Shown in pieces: positions 15,801 to 30,800 of a stretch of 64,000 nucleotides of DNA. Positions within the stretch are counted from its first letter, which is position 1, and the number at the start of each line of letters is the position of its first letter. The position numbers and the translations under genes are program-made. Origin of the DNA: Callipepla californica brunnescens (Eukaryota; Chordata; Aves; Galliformes; Odontophoridae); NCBI GenBank assembly GCA_023055505.1, contig JALIRH010000043.1:2552001-2616000 (forward strand), written 5' to 3'. The notes under the pieces were generated by a model, which was not told the DNA's origin, made no database searches, and was given only the letters and a program-made list of their open reading frames with translations.

Positions 15801-18800
15801 AGCAGGGCTGCGATGGGCACTGACAAACACAGCAAACCGAAGCAAAGAGATCCCCCAAAGGCTCTGACATCCACTCCTGGGACCCGGCCTCAGTGCTTTC
15901 ACACTGCTCAGTTACCCTCCCCACACTGCCAGCGTTTCAGCAGCTCAGCTTTTATCACCTGTGGGAACACGATGGGGACGGCCACGTACAGTTACATCTA
16001 AGAATGGAGAGAGGCTGGGGGCTTTCCTCCCAGGTGTGCTGGGCCTCAGCTGGGCCCTCTCACACTGTGGTCAAAGTCCCCCTACAAAACTTACTTATCC
16101 AGATCTATATCAAGCGCCTTGTATGGATCATTGGGGTCCTTGTCGTCCTCATCGCTGGGCAGCGCGTTCTGCAGGGGAGAGAAAGACACCATCAGCTCGA
16201 GAATGGCACCTTGGGAAGTTGTGAATAAAGCTCCATGCCCTCAGAGCAGTTCGTTGGCGTTCCCTGAGCTCTGCCCATGGAGCAGGCAGCCTGCAGTCGG
16301 GCACAGGAGTCCTAACGACGGCACACATCAACGTCCTGCTGCTGGGCTCGCTCAGAACAGAAAGCCACCCCTCACACACCGCAGGATCTGAACTGCTGCT
16401 GTTTGCTTTTGATCAACACAGCTTTTAGGAACGAACACGGATCACATCACAAGCACGTGCTGTTAATTGCAGTCAGCTGCAAACCTGCTGACTCGACAGC
16501 AAGATAACGTCAGCAGCAGAGCATAATAAATTGAGAGACTGCTGGACAGCACTACTTCTACAGCACAACGCACACGGTGCTCCCAACAGCCCCAGTGCAC
16601 AGAGACAAGCATTCCTCCCCCCCAGAGCACAGCCATCTCCATCAGTCACTCCTTAAACGAGCACTGCTGGGGCGCTGACCTCGGGCATCTCCTCGGTGAT
16701 GATATCCACGTGGTGTGCCGGGGCTATATCCTCCTCACTCTCTGTGTGCAATGAATTGTGGCGGTGATGCTTCCCCCTCTTTTCCTTTTTCTGTTTCTTC
16801 TTTTTCTTGTCTTTCTCCAGTTTCTGTTTGTGCCTCCTCTCCTCTTCCAGTTTCACGTACTGGTCGGACATGGGCATTCCTACAGAGGAATGCAAACTGC
16901 TTTCAGTGCACATCATCACAGAGCCACTGAGGGACCTCACGAGCGTATGCCCCTCGTACTTCAGAACCAAGAACCCAATGTTGTTACTTCTGCTCACATT
17001 TCTGCCCTTACCTGGAACTTTCAAGGGGACAGAAAGGTCGATCTGGACCACGGGGATATGTTCCACACCTGGAGTGTCTTGGTAACGCTGGGAAAATGAA
17101 AATGCATCCTCTGAGCACTGCCAGGTCTATATAAATAGGCATTTCAAAGCAGCAGGCTGCTTAATCCCTGAAGTGAACGTTTTAGAGGGCAGGAATGGAA
17201 TTGCTCATGCTAAATCCTATCTGGTAGCTGGGTGCATTTCAGAGCCAACTGCTCACTGTTATAAAAGATCCTGCCTCGAGCAGCAGTGCTTTAACCCTGC
17301 TGCTGCCACGGGGAAGGCGTGCTGCAACTCTGAGGGCTTCGTTAGTGCTTTACGAGTAACAAATTGCCACTTCACACAAAATCCTGAGGTGTAGGTCGAG
17401 GAGAATGAGGGCAGCCCTTGGGACACTGACGGAATAAAAGAGGACCTTTTCCTGGAGGAGAAGGCACAAAGAGCCCATTAGGACCCTCTGATCCACAACT
17501 GTGGTGTTTTAAGAGGACTGTGCCTCAGCATGAGGGACAGCTACTGACCTGGAAGTGTTAGTTCACTCTCCCTCTTAATCACAGAATCACAGAATTGCTC
17601 AAGTTGGAAAAGAACTTCAAGACATTCAAGTCATCAACCTTGCAACGTGAACCCCAAATGCATCACCAGAGTGGGAGATACTACCTGCACAGGACTCTGC
17701 GACATGAGGGCAAAGAAGAAAAGTGTCTCTGCAGCTCTGAGGGAACCACTGCTAAAACCCAAACACAGAGCTTCCCAGATAAAAACAGGACTGCTCTCTG
17801 CAGTGGAAGCTGTGACAATCAGCGCTGTTTTTAAACTGGGGGTCCTCTGGAAACACAGAGAGCTGGCTGCTCTCGTGATGTTTGGTCACCTGCAAGCTTT
17901 TCCAACAGAAACAAAGCTCACCAAAACAGCTGCAGGCTGTCACACCAGGCACCACGCTTCAGTGATTGCAACTGCAGTGAGAATAACCAGAAGTGCCCCA
18001 GAGGGAAGCTGCAGCACCAGCATTCAGAGAGACATGGCACGGGAGGCCAACAAGAGATGGAATGTGACTCACTCACCTTCTGCGGGGAAGGAGAGCTTTT
18101 AATATAAAAGGGGTTGTTTGCCTGTTCTTGTTTCCGGGCTTCTCGACGCTAGGAAGGAAAAGAGAATCTGTGGTTACAGTGCTTGCTTACAAGCAAAGAG
18201 ACGTAAGAGCCATCAGAATGCAAAATGTGGTTTCCCATAATATTTGGAGCACTGCCTACTAGCGAAAATTGTGCTGCACAGAAGCTTGATTATGACAGAA
18301 CTGTTCTATACTAGGGTATAACCAAGTACCGTTATTACTGTACAACTATATTACTCTGACAACATGACCACTAAGTGATGCACAAATCAGCATTTCAACA
18401 ATTCACTCACTCTGGCCAGTTCTTCTTCATCCATCTCCGGATGTTTGGGCTTGGAATGCCTTTGCTCCTCATCGTGAAAAATTGTTTTGGGCTTTTCATC
18501 TTCAGACTCGCTGTCCGACGGGGGCTCGTTGATCCAGGCGTCCAAGTCCAAGCTGTAAGAGTTGCAGTGAACACAAACAGCTTGGCTCAGTACCCCCGAG
18601 TACTTCAGGGTTTCTACTCACATCCCAGCTCTACTTTAAGGCTTAAGCAGTTTAAGTGCAGCTTTGCACAAGAGGAGCCTTACCCCTCTGGAACTGGCAC
18701 TTTCTTCTGTGCCTTCGGAGCCACAGGGTTCAGCTCGCCAGCAAACAGGGCTATGACTTCCTCAGCTACAGGCACTTCTTTCACCTGTAGCTTCTGAATG

Positions 18801-21800
18801 TATTTGATCAGTTGCAAGATACAAGAAGCCTAAGAACAAACAGAAAAGTAATTTCAGAATTGATATCAAACAGGGAACCAGAAGCCCCACTCAAACTCCA
18901 GTGAAAGTCAGCTGAAGGTAACTGCACTGACTGCTGCAAGGGAATTAAGGAGGCACCATCCCACCCTTCCAGCTGTGCTTAATTATTGCTCTGAACAGAC
19001 AAAGCAACACACAGGCCTTCCCCAGCTCTGCTTTCCAGCAGGAGCGAGGTGTTCTGAACCCAACCGCCCCGGGACATCGCCAGCAATCAATGTATGGTTG
19101 CGCTTTTTGGTTCACTGAGCACAAAATAAATAACAGTTAAAGTCACCGCAGCCACCCTGCAGCACTCTCAGCTGCTGCTTCAGAGGATGGGCTCTGAGCA
19201 CGGCCTCGTTTTGCTCTCTCACCCTCTCCTGAACTTCGAGATCCGCGCTCTGCACGAACTGAGGCAGGCGCTCGATCATCAGCTGCGTGATCTCCTGAGC
19301 TGCCTCCTTCTCCCCAGCCTGCTCCTTCTGCTGCAGGATGGACGCGTACAGCTTCACCATGTTCTGCACGTAAACCGCCTGGATGTGGCCTGGCAGAGTA
19401 GTAACTTTCGGCCTCAGCATCGCCTCTAATGTTTGATTCGCTTCTTCCAGGTGCCTAAAAGAGACAGGATTGACATAAGGCAGTAACGGGGGAACTGCAG
19501 CTCTTCAGTCAGCCCTCAGAATCCTCCAGACAGCTCAGCTGCAGCACAAAGGGTGGCAGAAAAACAAGTCAGACCACAAACACTGTCTGCATCTTTTCTC
19601 CTTCCACGCAGCAGCATGCATGACCTTACCACTCCATCCTTTCAGAGCAGCAGGGAAACACCTCAGCTTCCACCTTCACGAGTGCAGTACTTTCTCCATT
19701 AACTAATTACTGCAACTTTTAAATGCCATCTGCACTGTCAGCGTAGGACCAGCAGCTCTTTCTGCCACTGTGCACCTCACTGCTCACACAGGAGAGGTTC
19801 CATTTCTGAAATCAGTGCTCGATGCACAGGACAGTTCACAGCACCAATGTTTGTGACCTCAAGTCACAAAGGAATAATTCTGGGGAATAAATGATGCACA
19901 GAAGCATTTCTGCTCCGTTACAAATGGGAAATTGGAGCTCTTTCCAAGTGAAGATGCAATCAAGCTGAATAGGAAAGCACATTCTCTCGCTGCTGCTTCA
20001 TCTACAGCTTTCTTGACAGAACTTTTAAAATCAGATCTATGTCATTTAAGTGTTCCCTAAAAACATCACCTCTACCACGTGAATTTAAACTGCTTCAAGT
20101 GGTAATTAAAAGAAAAGATACCAAACCAGACGGGCAAGCAGGCTGCAGTGTTCCCAGCGTATCAGAAAGGGCAGGAAAAGCACAGGCATACACATGCACA
20201 ACCAAGGGACAAACAGGTCTGTGTAAGACAAACAACACTGGGGACTGTGCTACTATGGGCACGGATCAGTTCTGAGCAAAAAGAGGCAACTTCCCTCTCA
20301 GGAAGGATAAGTTCTGCAAGAAAGCCCTCAGAAAGGACAAACCAGAAAGCAAAAACCACTTCATTCAGCCAAGCAGGCTGAGTTGCCCGTGACAATAAAT
20401 AGGGTTAGACTTAACAATTAAAAGAGCTCCTTCACTGCCTTAAGGCTGCTCACATCCACAGCCATCCCCGGGCAGGCAGAAGAAAGGTGAGGTGGTCAAG
20501 GTTCAGCTGCCCTGAGCACAAACAACTGAGGACTGCTATGGTGTGGAGGAGTGGGAAAGAAGCGGTCTTAGAGACAGATCTGAGAGAAGAACAGCTCAGA
20601 AATCACTCCTGCCTGAACCTGAGTCTGCAGAAGCAGCAGGAGGTGAGTCAGGCTCTGAGATCACACTTACTCGGAGAACTCCCCGCATATCCAGGCAGCA
20701 GCGTACAGCACCTCGCAGATCCCGTTTCTCTGGGTGTTGCTGGCGATGAGGTGAGCGTTGTCCAGGAGCATGGCCATCTGCGAAACTGCAAACCTCCGAA
20801 TCGCTTTGACCCTGATGGCGACATCTAACATCTGGGCTGCTATGAGGTGCCCGTGCCGCGTGCCTTCCAGTCGGGTCAGCTCCACCAGGATGCTGATGTA
20901 CCTACAAGGAGAGAAAGGGACACAGCTTTACCCTCAGGCAATTCCACACTGCTGGCGGTTTCAAAGCTGACACAAAAAAAACACCACTGACCACTCGAAG
21001 TTGGTGATGTACTGGTAATTGGACTGGCTGCAGATGTCGATGATCTTCGTCAGCAGCTCATCCCGATACGTCGTCCCTTCGGCTTTATCCACGTGGATCA
21101 TCAGTTTCTTCACTATTTCCATCAAGTTCTTCTTCGATACCTGTTGGGGGAGATGCCACTGAGTGCTGCCTGGAGAATAAGATGTTTCCTGCTTCTAATT
21201 CTAGGAAAGCAGATGCTAGCTCTTCAATGGACCTGAGCTCCTGTGCTACAAAGGAACCAGGCCCACCCTCCAGGCCCCGGTTTCACAGGGCCTTGAATGA
21301 AGGGCACTGCACTGCACAAACTGCAACCACGGTCCTTTCAGTGGTCACAAGGTTGCTCCTGCAGTTGGAACGGAAGCATTTTAAGGTCTCTTAATACAAA
21401 TCCGAGATCTGGTACAGCTTTAATAAGGCAGTTATCACCCAAAGAACACTGAGAAGGGGAGATGAGAAAGCTGCATGTTTTTCTTAACCATTTAACTCCT
21501 AATTAAAGGGTCATCCGGGCTGGGAGGGAAATGCCTGCGGAAACATACCATGCCATAGAGGAGGTCCAAAGCTCTGAGTCGGATGGACTCATCTTTGTCA
21601 TCCAAACACTGCAGAATGAGGTCCTTGTGGGACTGAACTGACTTGGGATGCGTTTTCAGGATTTTGGACATAGCTAGCAAGCCCAGGTATTTCACTGTGA
21701 AAGACACAATAAAACTTCTTTCCAAATATAGAAATACTGGTTCCTGCTGCCCACCAAGTTCTGACATCCACCAGCTCTGCTCACACCAGCCTTTATACAC

Positions 21801-24800
21801 TCAAGTGTTTCTGACCAGGACGAACACGTTTGAAAAGCACCACAGCACAGATCACCACCCTTCATTTCAGCCCCACGCATGGGGCCACAGCTGCACAGAC
21901 TGAACGCTGCCCTCACTCACTCCAAGTTTTACCACCCATTTCAAAACATGCATTTCTCAGACAGAACCTACGGGTGTGGGGAGCTGGCTTCCCAGGATGA
22001 GCACAGTGCAAAGAGCATTAACAACACAGCCCTCACTACTTTCCCAAGCAGGAAGATGACTAAAAGGGAAAACGCAGCATGGAAAGAGCAGTGTTTTAGA
22101 TTTGCTAGACCACAAGCTGCAGCAAGAACTCATCCCAATCGTTTCAAAGAATGCTTATTACAAGAAGCACTATCTAAAGTTACTTCCACATTACAGGCCC
22201 AACAATTGTTCAGTAGTACAGCGCTGTTACGTTGTAAACAAGATGTTTGGAGAAACAGCTCCCTGCACTAAGGCTGCTGCAATCTCCGCCCGGTGAGTGC
22301 CTGCCCAGAGCTGTCATAAAGACCAGCACCATACTTACAGTTCTGGTCGGAGTCCTCGATCAATATTCTTAACTTCTGTACACAAAGCTGCAAGAAACAA
22401 AGAACGTCCTTCAGAGGTCTGAATTCAAACAGCTCCTGATGGAGTTTTGCACTCAGGGGTCGCTGCAGCACACGGGGAGGCATTCTGAGGAAGACCTGTG
22501 GCCTCTTGTAGCATGAACTGATTGCAAAGCAATAAAAGACTGTGATGTATTGACAGCAGTAGCTAAATAAGAGTTAGAAAACGTTTAGAAGAGAACTTGC
22601 TTTCTAAACCTAAGGAACTCATAGGAAGTGCTTCAGTCTGTAGGGCTCCACCTCAGGAGTTATTTACTGCTTGAACAGAGGAACAAGGCAACCTCCCCAC
22701 CACGGCTGGGATTACACAGCAGAGCAGAACAAGGAACCCCAGCAGAAGACGAGCAGGGCCATACCTGGATGCTGGCGCTGTGGTTGGGCATCCCAGAGGA
22801 CAGCGAGATCAGAACTGAAAAGCACAAGCATATGTTTCAGTTACTGCTGCTGTTTTCTGAACAGACAGAACACCACGAGGGCCCACAGGGAAAGCTGCAC
22901 ACCCGCTGTGGCTCCGGGGCAGCTCGGGAGGAGAGAAGGCCCCTTCACACACCATAGCGTCATGTAACTTTAGGAAAGCAACAAACGCAGGGTGGAAACA
23001 AAAGCACAGACTGCAGCAAAAGCCAGGTGGGAGCTGCTTTACCTTACACCGTGCTCTCATTAAGGCTGATTTTATTGATATTCTGCTGCAGTCACAACTA
23101 TAAATACGTCACCAGCTACCACGCAGACGAATTTCAGCAAGCATTTTCCTAACGCAATGAGATGCAGCAACGGATCCTGGAGTTTAATGTAATTAAACTG
23201 GAGTTTTCATCAAGCCAGCAAGAGACTTGAGGCAAAACCAGCTCCTCCTGTCGACTACACGGGATGTTTGTGAAGCTCCAGCAGCACAGAACCCACAGCA
23301 GCAAAGGTGGCCCTATGCCCTTCTTAACTTCCTCAGACAGGCAAACGTGGGCAAGCTCTCCACGAAGCACTGACAGTATTTGTTACTGTAAGGCTGCTGG
23401 TGCAGTTCACAGTTCTAAAAGCATTTAGGAGCTTAAGTGTAAATAATCCCTCACTGTTAGCTGCTGCTTTATTTTCGCCTTTAGCAAATACAGGATAGCT
23501 GGAATAACTCTGCCTCATCTGCTGACAGCCCAGAACTTCATACAGCCCTGCACTGAAACAAAACACGCAAAGTCTGGCAAGCAATTTAACTCAGTTATAA
23601 AATACAGAACATTAGTTAATGCCGTTTAAACCTTTTTTAATGACAAAGTCCACCGTGTTCTTCTCCAAGTTGAAATTTCAGTTCTCACCTGCTATTACTG
23701 TGTTCACACATTCATACAGGAGCGACATGGCTGAGGTGCTGAAACAGAAATCAAGTGTTTTAAATAGGGAATCAAACCATCACATCTTTAAGAGTTGCCA
23801 GCAATATCTTGGAGCTCGTTAACACCTTTAATTGCACAGGAAATTAAGTGACAGGAAGCAATTGTTCCAAGGCTCAGTACTGCTTCCAGAGCACTGAACC
23901 AATCCTGTCCAAAGATCAAAACAAACCCTCTGCCCAAGGTCAGAACCTCAAGAATGGCAGATGGAGAGATGAACGGCAAAGCATGGATGGAGAAATCCAC
24001 ACTCTGGCAGTCAGACACCCAAAGAAATTCAAGGCAGGGCTGGAGATGGCTGTGGCAGCCTGGTCTGGTGGTTGGTGACCCTGCCCACGTCAGAAACCAG
24101 ATTATCTTTGAGGTCTTTTTCAACCCAGGCCATTCTGTGAGTCTATGAAATAGTCTTGACATCACTATCTTTTGATACCTAAAGCCAACACATCCAGCCT
24201 GAGGAGAAAAACTAGTTACTGACCCACCTGCCAGCCACTTCACTGACCCCAAGTGAACAAAGCAGTGTTTGCCACACGTACCTGTGTATGAGGTTGGTCA
24301 GAGGCTCAATCAATTTCTTCCCCAGTCTGGGTTCTAGTGGAGTAAGAGCACCAAACTATTAAAAAAAAGCACAGATGAGACTGAATCAACAGCTGTTTTA
24401 AGCAGTAGGGGAACACTGCTTAAGCTGCAATTCCTTACATTCCACCCATTTATCCTACAATATTTTCCCCTCTTTGGTTACACTGACAAATACAGAAGAG
24501 ATTTCTGGTTTCTTTGTCATTCAGATTTAACGTAACTATACCACCAAGCAAGTCATCTGTTCTCACACTCAACATAATTGAATGAGGATCCCAATTTGGT
24601 ACTTGCCAGTTTTATAATCTTAATGAGAACCCAATTATTGGTTGACGACGTCATCAACTTGAAGAACAGCGGAGCAAGGGAAAGGTAGTTCTTGGGATTG
24701 CGTCGAGCCAGCTCACAAATAACATTCACTGCAGCAGACTGCACACCTGGGAAACAGAGCGAGAGAAAAAGGGTTCATAAATGCTTGAAGTGAAATTGAA

Positions 24801-27800
24801 GCTCCTGTTGTAGAACGCCCTGAACACGATGCAGACCTGGGTGCTGCAAGGGGAATGGCTCAGCCTCGTTACCAAAGGTGAGGCAGTAAAAGAAACATAC
24901 AAACACAAAGCCAAAATTAAACATCCTTCCTCAGTTTGCTGGTTTGGGTCCAGCACCAGAAAGAAAAGGACACTGCCATTCTCCTTCCCTCCTCACAGCT
25001 CATTTGAGGACACAGATAACACTAATAATTATAAAAAAAACCTATACCCTAATCTAAGCATTTCAGAACACTTTAAAATGCATTATTCAGATATTTTTCA
25101 CACTCTTCTTTCCACAAGCCTGAAAAGCATTTACACTCAGATGTTCTGGAACAGAAGTTAACCAAAATCCACTCACCAGGATCTGGGTCTTCAAGTTTCT
25201 CTTTAAGGCGAGGAAACGCGGGACGGAGGGACTCTGGGTATTTCAAAAACACTTTGTACATGATTAACACTGCCTTCTTCCTGATATAAGGCTTCGTGTG
25301 AGACATCTGTTAACGAAACAATCGGGGTGAGGCTCTTACAAATCCACATCTCCAAGATTCTCCTCAAGGTCCCCGGGTCCTTATCCATCTCTCTCAAAAC
25401 TGCTTGATGGGAGACTGCTGCTTCGGTGCCCCTGAGCTCAGCGTGGAGGGGTGGGCTGGCACTTATCACCTCCACTAAAAGAAACAACCAAGGGAAGCCT
25501 CCAGAACGGACTCAAGCCCATAAATGCTCCCCAAGGGGCTCACAAGGAAAAAGGATCACTCTACGCATGTAACAGGACTAAATTACACAGGTCTGAACAA
25601 TTTCATGTTCTTGAACTACAGGAAGGAAGGTTATTTCAGCCACATCCACTCACCAAGGTCATGATGTCATTTGCCAAGTCCCTGGCAAGATCTGGAGTAA
25701 CAAAACAGGACAAGCCAGTCAGTGCAACTCCTGTATCATATTGGTTAGGGCTACTCAGATCCTAAAAAAGGAAAAACAGGCTCAAAAATTTAAGATCACA
25801 AAGGATGTTGAGTCAGCACTTTTTCAAACCAATTTTATTCATTCAGACCAGAGGCAGAGCTTCTATTTCTATTCCATGGGAATATTTCTGCAATCTATTA
25901 AGAAGAGAATCCTCCAACACCTGCTAAAACACAGCTACCGTGGCATTGAACAGTGGGCATAAGGAATCAGGATTAATTAACAGGTGGATGACTGCATCAT
26001 AAAAGCAATTAGAGACATCATACCTTAGTGGTATTTCAGAGATGGCAAATAATTTTTTAAAAAACCCCTGACATGACCACAGATATGATTAAAACCCTAA
26101 AAAAGCAAAAAAGGAATTAAATACTAACCCTGGTCATTAAATACTAACCCTGGTAAGGCAAAGCCCAACTGTCGGCAGCCTCACTGGGCACAGTGCTCTC
26201 AACGAGTGCATAGCAGTGCCCCAACTCAATTAGAGAAATGAGATTACTCCCCTTCCAAGCTGCTGGCAGCACCATGGCTTCCAGCCCATAAAGATAACTC
26301 AAGCTAGGGCGCAGAACATCTTTCTTTGTACTTCTAAGATTCAGACTGGTACATTAAATATATTAACAGTCACATCTGAGTGCGTTCAAATGCTGATTAT
26401 AAAGCTGGATCTCATGGAAGACAGAGCATGAATCCATAGCTGCAGTTATTGGGAAACAGAGATATAAAGGGAAAAGCACAATTTGCTCTAGAACGATGGG
26501 AATTAACAGCCTGCAGTCATGTGAACGTGGAAATCACGTTAGGAGAGCTAAACACAGCCAGGCCCTCAGGGTTCTGTGCCAGATACATCTCATTTTGATA
26601 CCTTTGGCAGGTGGGAGAAAATTAGATTCTACTTTAAGGACAAATAGATTTCTTCTTAAAGGGCAACAAAACTTCCCAGCTCACGCTGGCTGTAGTGTAT
26701 CTGAGCCTTTAGGAAAGATGCAGGGTGAATTCCCACTGCTGTTAAGCAAATAAACACAGAGTTGGCATGAAGCAGCAGCAAGGACACCTGCAGAGAAATC
26801 CTACGACCGCATCAGTCCTTGAGATTGTGTGATGGCAGTGGACTGAGAACCATGCGAGTAGAATTCTACTTCAACACCTCTTTTTTCAAATAAATAATTA
26901 TCTCTGAAAATACAAACGGGAAGAAACCAGGAACTGAAATCAAGAATTTACCTTCCGGATTTGATTGGTGGTCAACATAATGACATCAGTCCCTTCGTGA
27001 AAGCACTGAGAGGCAGCTAGGTATCCAATCCTCTGTGAGGGGGCAAGGAGACAAAGAGGCATTTCACAAAGTGTAGAGATGTTTAATTAAAGAACAGACA
27101 CGGAGTTTTCTGCTGTTTCCCAACACAAACTGTTTTTAACAGGTGACATCTTCAGTTGTAGCACATCTCTTTTATGATACTAAAATCAGCACTGCCCATC
27201 CCTCATTAGGATACACAGGCTCAGTGGCCAAGGAGATGTAGAAATCCAGCAGGACCGTCATTAGGAGAAATGGGGAATATTTATTCTGTCCGTGCTGCAC
27301 TTAAAGCAGCACTCCCCAACTCCTGGCTTTTGGGCATGGAAGCCCAACCTGGGAACTGGACCAAACCTTTCAGGAAAAGTGACAAAGCAATTACACAATG
27401 AAATACATCACTGGGAATCTCAGGTGGCCTTCACGAAACAGAGGAAAAGCTGCACAGCCCAAATTTTCCACAAGAAGCTTCGGCAGCTGCTGTTTGAGAC
27501 CTGCTAGAGAAGCCTGTGGTGGCAGGGCAAGCACTGCCCACACCCTACACAAAGTCTACTTGCTTTCCATACTGAAGAATTCAAACCTAATGATGGTACA
27601 TCAATGTATTGATGTTTTATACAGAATTATACAGAAAACTCACTTTGAATGTAAACTTTGATGCACTCATGACTTCGATAATGTTGAAAGCAGCCCAGCT
27701 GATGTCGTAGCCCAGCATCTGTAACTGTGAGCAGAGAAGCCAAGGTAACACAGTTCTGCAACTACAGACTTGGAAAAAAATCAGTCAGGAGAGCCCAGAA

Positions 27801-30800
27801 AAATGAAACAAGGGTCCAAGAATAACAACAGAAGGCCCCTCCATCTCATGACTGAGCCCTGTTACATTTCATGCCATGAATGAGTTAAAGTCATCCAGCT
27901 CCACCAGGAGGAAGCTGTAGAACAATCTGCAGTAGCTCTGGGTACTGCAGACGGTTTCTTTCTCTATCACTTTTTAAACAGGATCACAAAAATCTCTCTT
28001 TAACAGTTCTCCTACTCTGCAAAGGACTGTGCACAGAGAAAAAAACACCAGATTGAAGTGCTCGTGCAACTATGCATTCATACTTTATCCAGCTAAAAAT
28101 TACCTTTTTAATGGGATTAGTTTTAAACAGATCAGCTTGCTGACCCAGCTCAATGAGATGAAATTGCACAAACACCGGTGCCAGCACAAGAAAGGAAAGG
28201 AAAGGGAAGGGAATGTGCAGGAACTGATGTCAGAGCACAAGTGGGAGCACTCCCACCTGCAGTGGATGGAGCTGCCATCACAGCGTGGCCCAGAAGAGCA
28301 GGAGGCCAGCTGCTAGCCAGCAAGAACGAGGAGCCACAGGTGTGACAGCACCGTATCTCAGCAAGGCAGCAAGGCACTTACATATGTGAGCTTGCAGACA
28401 GCATTTGCTTTCACCGCAATGTTATCCTGCTTCAGCTCCTGCTTGATCTCATCGATGCACTGGGAGATGTACTTCGCCTGTGGGAAGCAAAAAGTTCTGC
28501 TCGTTTAGCAGGGACATCTCTGTCTGGAGGTTTCCAGCAGATAATGGGGAGGAAGCAGCGGAGATCTGCAAGAACCAAACCCTCTCACACACAGTGTTTA
28601 GGTAAGGATGCAAACAGAGCATCTCTCAACTGCTGCCGCATGGGAAGGGAGGTGGGATACCCGGGGAGGGGAAGTGGCAAAAGCATCACCTGAAATCATC
28701 AGTGCAGACTTTACTTTGTCAGCAGGTTTAACTTGGACTCCTCCTGGCCTCAGTTAATTGTGACTGAAGCACTGAAGGCATCTGCTATAGAAACCATACA
28801 GACGTAAAAGCTAGGACTTAGTGTCTCCTCAGAAAGCCACACACGCACCGCTGCACTCAGCATTCAAGAGAAATACATCAGCCCCAGAGGAAGCAGGGCA
28901 GGAGCAGTCCCTCTGCCTGCAAAGCACAGCTCTGCCCTGGGAGCAGTACCTGCCACCAAAGGGAGCTCTCAGCACAAATCTGCTTTTAATTGACACGACC
29001 CTTTACCCTGAGTGCTGTGTGTTATCCCAACTGCTCTTTGGCCTCCTACCATGTCCCGCCTTCAAGCTGTGGCATCCAGCTGCTGGAAGCAAAGAATGCT
29101 ACTCATGAACAGTGCACGGCAGCACGGTGAAATCACACAGGGCCCGAGGTGTGCAGAGATGCTGCAGCCGACCCCAGCACTGCGACTTCGTGGCCAACAG
29201 GAGCAGCACTGCCTCCAAATGCTGAGCTGCACAGTAGCTTTGTGGGTGACACCTCCCAAGAGAAATTTGGGATTCTGAATACTTGGCCTGAGAGCAGTTT
29301 GGGCCCAGGCAGCTCCCTCAGGAAGCCTAAAGTCACATTTAACACGAAAGACATCTGGCAGAAGGAACAGTGCACTCGATCCGAGATGCTGAAAGAGTGA
29401 CAGAGGCGACGTGCAACTGATCTACAACTGCATTGTAGCCAGCCCTGAATGTTTAATGCACACAGAGCACACAGTGTGGTGTCACCCAACCCTCCAACCT
29501 GTATCACATTGCCACAGCTCAGCCTGTGCTGCCTGCTGGGTGCTACGGAGCAGGTTCCTCATCCTCACACACAGCCAGAAAGTGTTCCCATCATTGCCCG
29601 CAGCTCTTACACTTCAGTTCTTTAAACATTACTCTCAGTTTCCTAAGAGCCTCCCAGACAAAGCACTGCATGAACAGAGGGCTGAGAAAATAACAGATTA
29701 AATAATGTGTACCCCAGCAGAGCCACGTCCAGCAGTCCCTGCAGCCAATGGGCAAACCCTGCCCAGAAATGAGAGCGATGCAATGAGCAACTTCCTTAAG
29801 AGAGGGTGAAAAGGGGCACTGCAGAGCTCAGAAAGAGATCTGAAACTGAAAGAAGGCATTTTGAAGAGCAGAACGAAGTCCTTCCCCGACAGCGGCGCAC
29901 CAAATCCTGCAGGAGGACGGGAACGAGAGGCCCTATAAATAGAAAAGCTTTAAAGGATCAGCGGGTATTAACTTCTTGCTAATCCCCCCGCCGTAGCGCT
30001 GCCATTCAGAGCCACACGAAGGAAACGCTTTGACTTCGCCTCCCCCCAAAATCCAGCTGCTCCAACTCACAGCTGATGGGAAACGCCTTCCTAGGACACG
30101 GCCCAACTGCTCCCAGCACACAGAGGAGCACTCTGCCGCCCCGAATGGCTCTGCTGCTGTGCTAAGAGCAGAGCCAGCAGCAGCAGCCTGAAGCTGAAGG
30201 GCACATGGTGATGGGGGAAGAGAGCTGGACTCGATCTACTGAGGTCCCTTCCACCCCCTGTGATGCTGTGAACGTGCAGCTAAGAGTCAAGAAAAGCTGT
30301 GGACGTGAGCTGCTGTTACCCAATGGACCCCAAGGAATACAGCCCCAGCAACTCTGAAACCACTGTGAGGAGCAATGCCGAGAGCAAAGGTATCAAGCAC
30401 CAAAGATGATACCTCCAAAACACATCAGGAAAGGAAGGAAAAGGGGGTGACAGCAGGCAGCCAAACATTGGTTCCTCCCACCAATCAGTCCACACAGCGT
30501 CAAACATCAGCAGCCCCTATCTGCTCCGTACCTTCAGGGTTAAACACAGGGTTTTAAGATGAGGATGACACACAGATAACGCCAGAGGGCACAAAATATG
30601 GCGTGCAGTGAATGCACGGTTAACAGTGTAAAGCAGACAAAGTTTGGAACAGTAAACATGTAAAAGAACAAAAGAAATGAGCACAGAACGTGATGTTTGG
30701 TTTGAGCCCAACAGTGTTTAAGGGCTTCTGGTGCCACCAGGGGACAGGTCTGACATTCAAAACCCCACGGAGTCACACTGGGAGCCGTGCATCATCTGAG

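Noticed and set aside
15583..15924. Minus-strand ORF of 113 codons between AP3D1 exons 21 and 22
   Set aside because: The exon phases join without it (16095 to 14887), its content has no family similarity, and no splice pair would include it in frame.
17122..17136. CTATATAAATAG, a TATA/MEF2-like sequence
   Set aside because: An isolated motif in an AP3D1 intron, with no CpG island, exon or other core-promoter element nearby.
18411..18797. Plus-strand ORF of 140 codons over AP3D1 exons 16-17
   Set aside because: It is the antisense shadow of confirmed AP3D1 exons.
28189..28213. GGAAA-type purine microsatellite
   Set aside because: Too short and ordinary to be of note.
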